NCBI GenBank assembly: GCA_035573675.1
Contig: DATMAB010000027.1
Location: 248,001 to 312,000 of the forward strand
Source of the DNA: Terriglobales bacterium
Lineage (GTDB): Bacteria; Acidobacteriota; Terriglobia; Terriglobales; Acidobacteriaceae
Direction of reading: 5' to 3'
DNA: 64,000 nt
Each line of letters begins with the position of its first letter. Within the stretch, counting starts at the first letter, position 1. The position numbers were made by a program, and so were the translations under genes. The notes beneath the pieces are model-generated. The model worked only from the letters and a program-made list of their open reading frames with translations. It had not been told where the DNA came from and did no database searches. Shown piece after piece: positions 37,868 to 45,520 of the stretch.

Positions 37868-38428
37868 ATGGTTCCTTTGACGGAGTTGTGGCTGCCGATC
37901 GTGCTCTCGGCGGTGATTGTGTTCATCGCCAGTTCGATCATTCACATGGTGCTGCTCATCCACAAGAGTGACTACAAGCGACTGCCGAACGAGGAGAAGC
38001 TGCTCGAGGCCATGCGCAGCGAGACTCTGCCGACGGGCTTGTACCACTTTCCGCATGCCGCCAGCATGAAGGAATGCGGCTCGCCGGAGATGGTGGAGAA
38101 GTTCAAGAAGGGGCCCGTGGGCCTGCTCACCGTCATGCCTTCGGGCGCGCCGACGATGGGAAAGTTCCTGGGCTTGTGGTTCGTCTATTGCCTGTTGGTG
38201 GGATTCTTCACCGCCTACCTGGCAGGACGGACGCTGGCTCCGGGCACGCACTACCTGGCGGTGTTCCGGGTGGCGGGCACGGCGGCGTTCATGAGCTACG
38301 GCCTGGCCAGCTTCGTCGATTCGGTGTGGAAGGGGCAGCCCTGGAGCAACACCATCAAGCACATGATCGACGGGCTCATCTACGGGCTGCTCACCGCAGG
38401 GACGTTCGGCTGGCTGTGGCCGAGGTAA
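37868..38428 (+). CDS. Conserved membrane protein of unknown function
   Basis: This 186-residue protein has an N-terminal membrane helix (TELWLPIVLSAVIVFIASSIIHMVLLI), a soluble segment (HKSDYKRLPNEEKLLEAMRSETLPTGLYHFPHAASMKECGSPEMVEKFKKGPVGLLTVMP) and then three more helices, ending IYGLLTAGTFGWLWPR. This layout recurs in hypothetical membrane proteins of soil bacteria. Function is unknown. The ATG is preceded by GGAGGAGGGCGGGAAG. The 277-base gap to the divergent pseudokinase gene should contain both promoters. Confidence 0.65.
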   Translation: MVPLTELWLPIVLSAVIVFIASSIIHMVLLIHKSDYKRLPNEEKLLEAMRSETLPTGLYHFPHAASMKECGSPEMVEKFKKGPVGLLTVMPSGAPTMGKFLGLWFVYCLLVGFFTAYLAGRTLAPGTHYLAVFRVAGTAAFMSYGLASFVDSVWKGQPWSNTIKHMIDGLIYGLLTAGTFGWLWPR

Positions 38429-38752
38429 AGCGGCACTCAGCCGTAGGTCTTCAGCCATGAGCTAAGCCTGGGCGATCTGGGACGGGAAGTTGACCCAGGT
38501 TCGCGCTGGGAGGCTCCTCGCTTTTCGCCCTTGAGAAGCCTCCGGAGCGGCGAGAACTTTGCTATAGCGGTCCGCCTGCACATCTCGCTTTCGCGTCTCC
38601 CGTAAGGAGGGTAACCCTTCCCCGGTTACCCGAACCCCACGGAAGTGCCATTGTGACCAGTGCGTTACGGCCCTATTCTGAAATCCCCAGTGGTTCGGTG
38701 TCTCTTCCCCCTTACAGCGACGCCATTGCGGGACTATTCCCAGGGAGGAAAC
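38429..38752. other. Leader region with strong hairpin
   Basis: No gene is recognised in these 324 bases. GGGTAACC at 38609-38616 and GGTTACCC at 38624-38631 form a perfect 8-bp stem with a CTTCCCC loop, and no T-run follows. Bases 38465-38560 are unusual (gggacgggaagttgacccaggttcgcgctgggaggctcc) and may fold. It could be a structured leader of the exported protein gene. I could not match it to a known riboswitch. Confidence 0.4.
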
Positions 38753-39463
38753 ATGAAGCGGGTAAGCAAACTCGGATGGGTAGCGCTGGCACTGGTGGCG
38801 CTGGCAGCCACGGCCTTTGCGGGCAAGGCGCTGGTGCTGAAGGCGGATCTGACCGAGACCTGTTCGAACTGCCGGACCGATGTCAGCAACGAGACGCCGG
38901 GTCCGTACAGCGTACGCAATGACATTCCGGGGGGCTACTTGCCGGGCAACGGCGTGAAGTCGCAGATCCTGACGCACAGCGCGGTGTACACGCTGGACAC
39001 CATGAGCACACTGGTCAACGGCGTGGTGGGTGCGGGGACGCGCTACGTCCGCATGCACTTCTACTCGCCGGTGGAAGGCCAGTTCCCCGGGCATGTGCTG
39101 CCTCCGTGCTGGCAGGGCGATTACGATCAGGAGCAGGCGGTGAACTGGTCGATCTTCTCTGACAATTCCATGTTCTTCGACAACATGACCATAGGCCAGT
39201 CCTATCCGGGGCGGGCGCGCATGGACTTTAACGTGCGCAACGGGGTGTGCGACCGGCAGATCTACCGCTACTACCTCTTGTGGCCGAGCGTGTGCATCAA
39301 GCGGACCGGAGCGACGTCATGGGAAGCCACTTCCGGCGCCTGCGAAACAAGCACGGTCAATTACGGCGAAGCCAACCTGCGCGGCCAGGGCGGACAAAGA
39401 AAGGAAACCATCAACTACGGCGACTGGCGCATGCCCTTCAAGCTGACCATCAGCGCGCCGTAA
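38753..39463 (+). CDS. Exported Cys-containing hypothetical protein
   Basis: This 236-residue protein has a signal peptide (KRVSKLGWVALALVALAATAFA). The mature part carries CSNCRTD near its start, then aromatic beta-like segments (YVRMHFYSPVEGQFPGHVLPPCWQGDYDQEQAVNWSIF), and ends NYGDWRMPFKLTISAP. That ending resembles the protein at 28762 (APFELTITE). Function is unknown. GGGAGGA precedes the ATG at 38753. A strong bidirectional terminator follows the stop. Confidence 0.65.
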   Translation: MKRVSKLGWVALALVALAATAFAGKALVLKADLTETCSNCRTDVSNETPGPYSVRNDIPGGYLPGNGVKSQILTHSAVYTLDTMSTLVNGVVGAGTRYVRMHFYSPVEGQFPGHVLPPCWQGDYDQEQAVNWSIFSDNSMFFDNMTIGQSYPGRARMDFNVRNGVCDRQIYRYYLLWPSVCIKRTGATSWEATSGACETSTVNYGEANLRGQGGQRKETINYGDWRMPFKLTISAP

Positions 39464-39495
39464 AGAAGCACTCAGCAGTCAGGCAAGACCAAACA

Positions 39496-39522
39496 AAGCA
39501 CGGAGCAACAAGCTCCGTGCTT
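39496..39522. terminator. Strong bidirectional Rho-independent terminator
   Basis: AAGCACGGAGC, loop AACAA, and GCTCCGTGCTT form an 11-bp stem followed by TTCTTCTT. On the left side there is an A-rich tract (accaaacaaag) serving the other strand. It lies between the exported protein gene and the convergent LysE gene. Confidence 0.85.
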
Positions 39523-39586
39523 TTCTTCTTGGTCCTGTCGCCTAGTGTGCTGTTTCCGCCGACTGCTGACAGCTGAGTGCCGAGTG

Positions 39587-40213
39587 CTATTTCCGGCTCC
39601 AAGCCAGGCGAAGGCCCAGGCCAAGGAAGACGGTGCCGGTGAACCAGCGTTGCCAACGGGCAAGGCGCGGGCTGCGGCGCAGCAGATCGCCCAGGCGCCC
39701 GCCGGCGGCGGCGACAGCCAGGTTCACTAGCGTGCCCCCGACATCGAAGACCATCCCCAGAAACAGGATCTGAAAGGCGACCGAGCCGCGGCGCGCGTCC
39801 ACGAACTGCGGCAGGAAGGCGAGGAAGAACAGCGCCACTTTGGGGTTCAGGACGTTGGTCACCACGCCCTGCCAGAAGATGCTGCGGAGGCTGGCGGGTT
39901 CCAGGGCTTCGGTCTCGAGGCTGCCGTTGCGGAGCGCCAGCAGGCGCACGCCGAGGCAGATGAGATAGGCGGCGCCGGCGTAACGGACTGCGTCGAAGGC
40001 CGCGGCGGAAGAAGCCAGCAGCGCCGCCAACCCGACGGCGGCAGCGACGATGTGCACCAGGCAGCCGACGAAGATCCCCACCGCGGAGACCACGCCTGCC
40101 TTGCGTCCCTGGCCCACGCTGCGGCCGATGACATAGAGCATGTCCGGCCCGGGAGTGACGTTAAGCAGGAGCGCCGCGGCCAGAAACGTCAGAAAAGCGG
40201 TTTGGTCAGGCAT
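39587..40213 (-). CDS. LysE/RhtB family amino-acid exporter
   Basis: This 208-residue inner-membrane protein has about six helices. It starts MPDQTAFLTFLAAALLLNVTPGPDMLYVIGRSVGQGRKAGVVSAVGIFVG, where TPGPD..YV..RS..QG is the LysE/RhtB signature. GVVTNVLNPKVALFFLAFLPQFV is the second hallmark. Substrates in the family are amino acids such as lysine, homoserine or threonine; the exact one is not readable. It stands alone and converges on the exported-protein gene. Confidence 0.9.
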   Translation of the reverse strand: MPDQTAFLTFLAAALLLNVTPGPDMLYVIGRSVGQGRKAGVVSAVGIFVGCLVHIVAAAVGLAALLASSAAAFDAVRYAGAAYLICLGVRLLALRNGSLETEALEPASLRSIFWQGVVTNVLNPKVALFFLAFLPQFVDARRGSVAFQILFLGMVFDVGGTLVNLAVAAAGGRLGDLLRRSPRLARWQRWFTGTVFLGLGLRLAWSRK

Positions 40214-40416
40214 GGGCTAAAGATGCGCCCCGGTGGCAGGTGTTGCGGGAAAAGACGGCCAGCCGCGGCTGAACCCGGATAAGCACGGATGATTCTATCC
40301 GGTCGCCAACCGCCCCGTTCTCTTGCCAAAGGCGAGTAGGGCGCGGAGTGTGAATGAGCATTCATTTCCTGGGAAAAAACGCGAGACCCGATGCCGGCCC
40401 GCTCCGTCCAATAGCC

Positions 40417-40791
40417 ATGCCCATACAAACTGTGAACCTGGCGGAGAAGTTCGGCCGTTTTTCCGAGCCATGGCAGCCCAAGATCGCGGGCGAGATCAAC
40501 GACACTTACGTGAAGCTGGTGAAGTTCACGGGCGAGTTCGTGTGGCACCACCACGAACAGGAAGACGAGATGTTCCTGGTGGTGAAGGGTGTTATGCGCA
40601 TGAAGCTGCGCGACCCCAAGGAGCGCGAACTGGTGGTGCGCCCGGGCGAGTTCGTCATCATTCCGCACGGCACCGAGCATTGCCCGGTGGCCGACGAGGA
40701 GGCGCACGTGGTGCTGTTCGAGCCCAAGACCACGCTCAATACCGGCAATGTCCGCAACGAGCGCACGCTGCCGGAACTGAAACGTGTGTGA
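40417..40791 (+). CDS. Cupin domain protein
   Basis: This 124-residue protein is a single cupin barrel: FVWHHHEQEDEMFLVVKGVMRMKL holds the HxH...E metal motif, and PGEFVIIPHGTEHCPVADEEAHVVLFEP holds the second His. It probably binds a divalent metal; the substrate is unknown. The start MPIQTVNLAEKFGRF is chosen because homologues begin near it. An ATG at 40354, with GGAG seven bases before it, would add 21 residues and is a real alternative. Confidence 0.8.
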   Translation: MPIQTVNLAEKFGRFSEPWQPKIAGEINDTYVKLVKFTGEFVWHHHEQEDEMFLVVKGVMRMKLRDPKERELVVRPGEFVIIPHGTEHCPVADEEAHVVLFEPKTTLNTGNVRNERTLPELKRV

Positions 40792-40794
40792 AGA

Positions 40795-40876
40795 GCAGCA
40801 CTCAGCAGTCAGCTTGAAGCAGGCGAGCAGTGGCTGAGTGCTGAATGCTGAGTGCTGAGTGCTGAGTGCTTCTTTT
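40795..40876. repeat. Iterated 'gcactcagcagtcag / gctgagtgctgaatgctgagtgct' repeat
   Basis: A short-period repeat (agtgctgagtgctgagtgctgagtgc) lies between the cupin gene and the convergent small gene. It starts three bases after the cupin stop codon. Its left half is complementary to its right half, so it can fold. Confidence 0.7.
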
Positions 40877-40878
40877 TC

Positions 40879-41049
40879 TCATCCAGCAGGCGAAACCGAC
40901 TTCATCCAGCGCAGCTCGTCCAGCTTGTGACACACCTCTTCGAGGAACTTGGCGACCTTTTCCGGTTCCTCCAGCTTGCCGCCGCTGGAACGGATGGTCT
41001 CCTTGGTGATATCGACCGCCATGGTCAGCACTTCCGGCGCAATGGGCAT
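40879..41049 (-). CDS. Small conserved hypothetical protein, 56 residues
   Basis: The protein is MPIAPEVLTMAVDITKETIRS followed by a charged helical part (KLEEPEKVAKFLEEVCHKLDELRWMKS). It is predicted to be two helices with no signal peptide. I do not know its function. The start at 41049 is chosen because GGAGGAGA lies upstream on its strand at about 7-10 bases. A longer frame to 41151 lacks such a site. Confidence 0.6.
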   Translation of the reverse strand: MPIAPEVLTMAVDITKETIRSSGGKLEEPEKVAKFLEEVCHKLDELRWMKSVSPAG

Positions 41050-41252
41050 GGGTGGCTCTCCTCCGAATGAGCGGGAAATATGGCGTAGAGGCGTGCGGGT
41101 GTCAAATCGTCGGAAGCAATAAGCGATTATCCGTAAGCTGAGAGCAAGCACGTTGAAGCGTCAGCGCCGAAATCCACCCGGGAGGCCCGGATGCGGGTTG
41201 TACACTGGTCGCGCAGGGCGTTCTTGAAGAGGGCTTCGCAGGAGCGACAGGA

Positions 41253-42734
41253 ATGGTAAGCCGGCAAGTCGTGATTGCGTCGGGTCTGGCCGGAGATGCA
41301 GGGCCTGCTCATGATGCCGATCTTTCCGCGCTCACGCTATCGCAAGCGTCGCAACTCGTGCAGGGCAAGAAGATTTCCCCGGTCGAGCTGACCGAGGCCT
41401 GCCTCCACCGAATCGACCGGCTCGATCCCACGCTCAACGCCTTCATCACAGTGACGGCGGACTCCGCACTGGCCGAGGCCCGCGCCGCAGAAGCGGAGAT
41501 CCAACGCGGACGTTGGAAAGGGCCACTGCATGGCATCCCGCTTGCCCTCAAGGACCTGGTGGACACGGCCGGTGTACGCACCACCGCAGGCAGCGGCGTG
41601 TTCAAGGACAGAGTCCCCTCTGCGGATGCGGAGGTTGTGCGCCGGCTGAAGGCGGCCGGGGCGGTGCTGCTGGGCAAGCTGAACCTGCACGAGTTCGCGT
41701 ACGGCGGAAGCTCGGCAATCAGTGGTTTCGGTCCGGTTCGGAATCCCTGGGCACGCGACTACAGCACGGGCGGTTCTTCGGGCGGGTCGGCAGCGGCGGT
41801 GGCGGCTGGCCTGTGCTATGGCGCCATCGGCTCCGATACAGGAGGCTCCATCCGCCAGCCGGCGGGTTACTGCGGCATCGTCGGACTCAAGCCGACCTAT
41901 GGACTGGTGAGCACGCGGGGCGTCGTACCTCTCTCCTGGTCTCTCGACCACGTGGGACCGATGACGCGCACAGTGAAAGACGCTGCCATGCTGCTCCAGG
42001 TGATTGCGGGTTACGATCCGCAAGAGCCGACCAGCATCGAACTGCCCGGTCGCGATTACGCTGGAGCTGTGACTGGCAAGACTGCTTCGCTCCGGCTGGG
42101 CATTCCGCGGGCCTACTTCTACGAGGGACTCGACCCCGAGATCGAAGCGGCGATGGAAGAGGGCTTGTCGACGCTGAAAAAGCTCACCGCGAGTCAGCGC
42201 GATATCGCCCCGCTGGCCAGCGACGGAACCTATGCCTCCATCCTGGATGCGTACACGACGGTATTCCTCGCGGAAGCGTACGCGTACCACCGGGAGTTCG
42301 CTGCGAAGACGCCGGAGCTCTACCAGGAAGCGACGCTCGGGAGAATCCGCGCCGGAGCCGACATCGCAACACCCGCATATATCGAGAGCCGTCGCCAACT
42401 CGACCAGATCCGGCGCTCGGTTTCGCAGGTGTTCGACACCGTGGACCTGCTGGTGACTCCGACCGCTCCTGTGCCTCCGTTCGCGATCGCCGACCTGTTG
42501 GGCGACATGAACGCGATTCGCGGTAAGGAGCTTCTGATGCTGCGCAACACGCGGCCCGTCAACCTGCTGGGGCTGCCCGCGGTCTCGGTCCCGTGCGGCT
42601 TCACGCGCGTGGGGTTACCCATCGGCATGCAGATCATCGGTCCGTCGGGAGGGGAAGAAACGGTGCTACGCCTGGCCCACGCCTACGAGCAGGCCACGGA
42701 GTGGCACAAGCGGCGGCCGGCGGACGACGTTTGA
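41253..42734 (+). CDS. Amidase signature family enzyme (GatA-like)
   Basis: This 493-residue hydrolase has the Ser-cisSer-Lys triad. The Lys is in PLALKDLVDTAGVRTTAGS, the cis-Ser and catalytic Ser in TGGSSGGSAAAVAAGL and SDTGGSIRQPAGYCGIVGLKPTYG. It resembles GatA of glutamyl-tRNA amidotransferase, but no gatB or gatC is near, so a stand-alone amidase is equally likely. It starts at ATG 41253 after GGAGCGACAGGA. The first about 25 residues are not part of the domain. Confidence 0.85.
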   Translation: MVSRQVVIASGLAGDAGPAHDADLSALTLSQASQLVQGKKISPVELTEACLHRIDRLDPTLNAFITVTADSALAEARAAEAEIQRGRWKGPLHGIPLALKDLVDTAGVRTTAGSGVFKDRVPSADAEVVRRLKAAGAVLLGKLNLHEFAYGGSSAISGFGPVRNPWARDYSTGGSSGGSAAAVAAGLCYGAIGSDTGGSIRQPAGYCGIVGLKPTYGLVSTRGVVPLSWSLDHVGPMTRTVKDAAMLLQVIAGYDPQEPTSIELPGRDYAGAVTGKTASLRLGIPRAYFYEGLDPEIEAAMEEGLSTLKKLTASQRDIAPLASDGTYASILDAYTTVFLAEAYAYHREFAAKTPELYQEATLGRIRAGADIATPAYIESRRQLDQIRRSVSQVFDTVDLLVTPTAPVPPFAIADLLGDMNAIRGKELLMLRNTRPVNLLGLPAVSVPCGFTRVGLPIGMQIIGPSGGEETVLRLAHAYEQATEWHKRRPADDV

Positions 42735-42831
42735 CCGATTCGCTGCCTTCTTCAGTACCTCAAGCAGCTCTTATTCGCGCCCTTCAGCCGCTTTGACTAG
42801 AATGGTCGCATCTTTCCTCCCGGGGGCTTAG

Positions 42832-43464
42832 ATGGCGTTGATCCAGTTCACTCGCAACCACAACGACCACTCGACCGACAAAGGCTACCAGTTCGAGTTT
42901 TTCTGCGACCGCTGCGGCAACGGGTTCACCAGCGAATTCAAGGCTTCGGCCACGGGGATGGCGGCCAGCGCGCTTCGCGCCGCCGGAGGGCTTTTCGGGG
43001 GTGTCCTGGGTTCGGCCGGGTCGAGCGCCTACGAGATCCAGCGCGCCGTCCAGGGTCCGGCGCACGACAAGGCCTATCGCGAAGCCATCGACGAGGCAAA
43101 GCCCAATTTCCGGCAATGTCCCAAGTGTTCGAAGTGGGTCTGCAAAGCGACCTGCTGGAACCAGAAACGCTCGCTCTGTTACGAGTGTGCACCCGACATC
43201 GATACTGAACTCGCCGCCGCCCAGGTGCAGGCTACGGTGGAGCAATTGAAGGAGAAGGTCCGCCAGCAGGACATGACCAAGGGCATCGATGCGACCCGCG
43301 AAGCCGTGGCGTATTGCCCGGAGTGCGGAGCCCATACCCAGGGCGCGAAGTTCTGTCCGCAATGCGGGAAGCCACTGCGCCCCAAGAACGAGTGTTCGAA
43401 ATGTGGCACGAAGTTCGAAGCGGGCACGAAGTTCTGCCCGGAGTGCGGGAACAAGATAGCGTAG
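42832..43464 (+). CDS. Zinc-ribbon protein
   Basis: This 210-residue protein contains several zinc-binding cysteine pairs: CDRCG near residue 25, CPKCSKWVC and CYEC in the middle, and at the end CPECGAHTQGAKFCPQCGKPL and CSKCGTKFEAGTKFCPECGNKIA, two double zinc ribbons. A Gly/Ala-rich segment (ASALRAAGGLFGGVLGSAGSSA) lies at about residues 43-65 and may be a glycine-zipper membrane segment. Function is unknown. Confidence 0.75.
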   Translation: MALIQFTRNHNDHSTDKGYQFEFFCDRCGNGFTSEFKASATGMAASALRAAGGLFGGVLGSAGSSAYEIQRAVQGPAHDKAYREAIDEAKPNFRQCPKCSKWVCKATCWNQKRSLCYECAPDIDTELAAAQVQATVEQLKEKVRQQDMTKGIDATREAVAYCPECGAHTQGAKFCPQCGKPLRPKNECSKCGTKFEAGTKFCPECGNKIA

Positions 43465-43641
43465 CCATGCTTGGACGTTAGAGGAATTGGCGGGATTATG
43501 GGCACCATGCGCATCGGCCGCAGATTCCTCTTGCATAGTGGTATCGTTCCGGGCTGGTCCTAGCCACTTCTCATCCTCGCCCGTGGCCGGGATTCTCTAT
43601 CGTCCACTACGAGGATGTATGAACTGCAGGAGGTCGCAACA

Positions 43642-44091
43642 GTGGGGGAAAACAAGACCAAGTCAACCAACGCCAGCGTGAGCGCCTACATCGCCTCGCG
43701 CGCCAAGAATGAAGAGCAAAAGGCGGACAGCAAGGCGCTGATGTCCCTCTTCAAGAAGATCACAAAGCAGCCGCCCAAGATGTGGGGCCCGAGCATCGTC
43801 GGCTACGGCTCGTATCGCTACACCTACGAGAGCGGACGATCTGGGGAGATATTCCTGGCCGGCTTTGCGATTCGCGGCCCGGCGTTCGTGGTCTATGTCA
43901 ATGCGAAAGGAGCAGCGCAGAAGGCGTTGCTGGCCAAGCTGGGCAAGCACTCGATGGGCAAGTCATGCCTCTACTTCAAGCGGCTGGCCGATCTTGACAA
44001 GGCTGTGCTCGAGAAGCTTATTTCGAACTCGATTGCCGCCGTGAAAGAGCAGTATGCCGGCACGGGCGCCGCGGGAAAGAGAGGCGCATGA
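43642..44091 (+). CDS. DUF1801 domain protein
   Basis: This 149-residue protein has the DUF1801/YdhG-like fold: SVSAYIASRAKNEEQKADSKALMSLFKKITKQPPKMWGPSIVGYGSYRYTYESGRSGEIFLAGFAIRG, then a final LADLDKAVLEKLISNSIAAVKEQYA. Family members include the putative iron chaperone Fra/YdhG type; the role here is unknown. GTG at 43642 is chosen for its AGGAGG at 43628-43633. An ATG at 43615 would add nine residues. Confidence 0.8.
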   Translation: MGENKTKSTNASVSAYIASRAKNEEQKADSKALMSLFKKITKQPPKMWGPSIVGYGSYRYTYESGRSGEIFLAGFAIRGPAFVVYVNAKGAAQKALLAKLGKHSMGKSCLYFKRLADLDKAVLEKLISNSIAAVKEQYAGTGAAGKRGA

Positions 44092-44126
44092 ATCAAACTG
44101 CCCCACTACCTTACCGGCGGGTCCGT

Positions 44127-44156
44127 TTGACCGCCGCCCCGCAAGCACGTTAGAAT
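44127..44156 (+). promoter_or_regulatory. Likely sigma-70 promoter of rplU
   Basis: TTGACC at 44127-44132 and TAGAAT at 44151-44156 are separated by 18 bases. They lie about 115 bases upstream of the rplU start, leaving a leader that could carry autoregulation. Confidence 0.55.
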
Positions 44157-44269
44157 CAAATGGTTTGCCGGTAGTGCCAATCCCTCTAAGCAAGCGCCCG
44201 TCCCGCATCTGAGGGGCGGAGAGGCGATTCCAGCGCATCCCATCGGGGACGTTCAACGGAGGAAGCATC

Positions 44270-44812
44270 ATGTACGCGGTCATTCGTGCGGGCGGGAAAC
44301 AGTATCGGGTAGCGCCCGGCGACGTCATCCGGGTGGAGCGGGCGGGCCACAAGAACGGCCGGCTGGAGTTCGACGTGCTCGCCGTCTCGGCGGCCGAGGG
44401 CCAGATTTCGCGCGGCAACGGCGCCAGCGTGGTGGGCCAGGTAGTGGAAGAGGGCCGCGGCGCCAAGGTCATGGTCTTCCACTACAAGCGCAAGAAGCAA
44501 TACAAGAAGTTGGCCGGACATCGGCAGCCGTTCACGGCGGTGCGCATCACCGAGATCGCGTTCGAAGGGCAGAAGTTCACCGCGCCCGAGCTTCCGGAAA
44601 AGAAAGTGAAGGCTCCGAAACCCAAGCCGGAAACGGTTCCGGCGGTGGAAGCGGAAGCCACTCCGGCTGCGAAGAAAGCCGAGCACAAGGCGAAAGCCAA
44701 GAAGGAAGCCAAGCCCAAGGCCGAAGCGCACGAGAAGAAGGCCGCCGCGCCCAAGGCAGCCGCAAAGCACAAGGCGTCCAAGCCGGCGGACAAAGGTAAG
44801 AAGAAGAAGTAA
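44270..44812 (+). CDS. rplU: 50S ribosomal protein L21 with long basic tail
   Basis: Residues 1-103 are a complete L21 (MYAVIRAGGKQYRVAPGDVIRVE ... YKRKKQYKKLAGHRQPFTAVRITEI). About 75 further residues rich in Lys, Ala, Pro and Glu follow (KKVKAPKPKPETVPAVEAE ... KKKK), which most L21 proteins (about 103) lack. The tail is probably disordered and may bind rRNA. GGAGG precedes the ATG. It heads the conserved rplU-rpmA-obg cluster. Confidence 0.95.
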   Translation: MYAVIRAGGKQYRVAPGDVIRVERAGHKNGRLEFDVLAVSAAEGQISRGNGASVVGQVVEEGRGAKVMVFHYKRKKQYKKLAGHRQPFTAVRITEIAFEGQKFTAPELPEKKVKAPKPKPETVPAVEAEATPAAKKAEHKAKAKKEAKPKAEAHEKKAAAPKAAAKHKASKPADKGKKKK

Positions 44813-44822
44813 GTTGCCCTCA

Positions 44823-44884
44823 GGGGCTGAAGCCCCGGTCTATTGGGTGGCGCTTGACGGCGCGGCTAGAAGCCGCGCCCTTTC
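44823..44884 (+). terminator. Double hairpin after rplU
   Basis: GGGGCT/AGCCCC at 44823-44836 is followed by GGCGCGGC-TAGAA-GCCGCGCC at 44859-44879 and CTTTC. The pair has the look of a dispersed element (a similar GGCACGGCTTCAGCCGTGCC lies at 18411). It may attenuate between rplU and rpmA. Confidence 0.5.
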
Positions 44885-44894
44885 AAAGACGGGT

Positions 44895-44931
44895 TTTCTG
44901 AGAACGGACAACTGAGAACTGAGAACTAGCC
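44895..44931. repeat. 'gaactgagaactgagaact' repeat in place of the rpmA ribosome site
   Basis: The repeat 'tctgagaacggacaactgagaactgagaactagcc' directly precedes the rpmA ATG. The same unit precedes gyrA (20100-20132) and rlmH (49498-49535). Confidence 0.7.
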
Positions 44932-45204
44932 ATGGCACACAAAAAGGGACTGGGAAGTTCACGGAACGGCCGCGATTCCAACTCGCAGCGGCTGGGTGTG
45001 AAGGCGTTCGGCGGGCAACTGGTGTCCGGCGGCACCATCATCGTGCGGCAGCGGGGCACGCGCATCAAGCCGGGGCTGAACGTGGGCCGCGGCAAGGACG
45101 ATACCCTGTTCGCCAAGATCACCGGGGTCATCAAGTTCCAGGACAAAGGCTCGATGGGGCGCTACGTCACGGTGGTCCCGGTGGATGAGCCGGCCAAGGC
45201 GTAG
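44932..45204 (+). CDS. rpmA: 50S ribosomal protein L27
   Basis: This 90-residue protein is a full L27: [65 protein letters not shown]. The N-terminal tail that reaches the peptidyl-transferase centre is present from residue 2, without the cleavable extension seen in some phyla. It lies 119 bases after rplU. No Shine-Dalgarno is seen. A terminator follows. Confidence 0.97.
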   Translation: MAHKKGLGSSRNGRDSNSQRLGVKAFGGQLVSGGTIIVRQRGTRIKPGLNVGRGKDDTLFAKITGVIKFQDKGSMGRYVTVVPVDEPAKA

Positions 45205-45225
45205 GGTTTCGCCACAGAGACACAG

Positions 45226-45252
45226 AGGCACAGAGAAATCTGTGCCTTTTTT
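45226..45252 (+). terminator. Rho-independent terminator after rpmA
   Basis: AGGCACAGA, loop GAAA, and TCTGTGCCT form a perfect stem followed by TTTTTGC. The left arm is the dispersed repeat 'gccacagagacacagaggcacag', showing that this repeat family serves as terminator. Confidence 0.8.
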
Positions 45253-45520
45253 GCTTTTCAAGAGCAGCCACGGATTCACACGGATGAACACGGAATTGCT
45301 CGCTTCCGCCACCGTGCTGGGCTACTTTCGGCGCGCCCCTATGGGGCTTGCGCGACCTCGCATTGCGAGGTCGCGGATGACAAGCTAGTGGGAGAGCAGG
45401 GTCGGCACGAGTGAACCGTGCTCTGATACAAATCAAGCTGTGGCATTCAAGAGTCCATGTTCTCCGTGCCTCTGTGTCTCCGTGGTGAACTGGCCACTGA
45501 CCACTAGCCACTGACCACTG
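45253..45520. repeat. Dispersed repeats upstream of obg
   Basis: 'cacggattcacacggatgaacacggaatt' at about 45268-45297 is followed by unique sequence. 'gttctccgtgcctctgtgtctccgtggtgaa' at 45459-45489 and 'ctggccactgaccactagccactgaccactg' then run up to the obg ATG at 45521. No ribosome site is seen. Confidence 0.7.

Noticed and set aside
38465-38640. Cyclic di-GMP or cobalamin riboswitch
   Set aside because: The conserved core sequences of either class are not present; only generic hairpins are seen.
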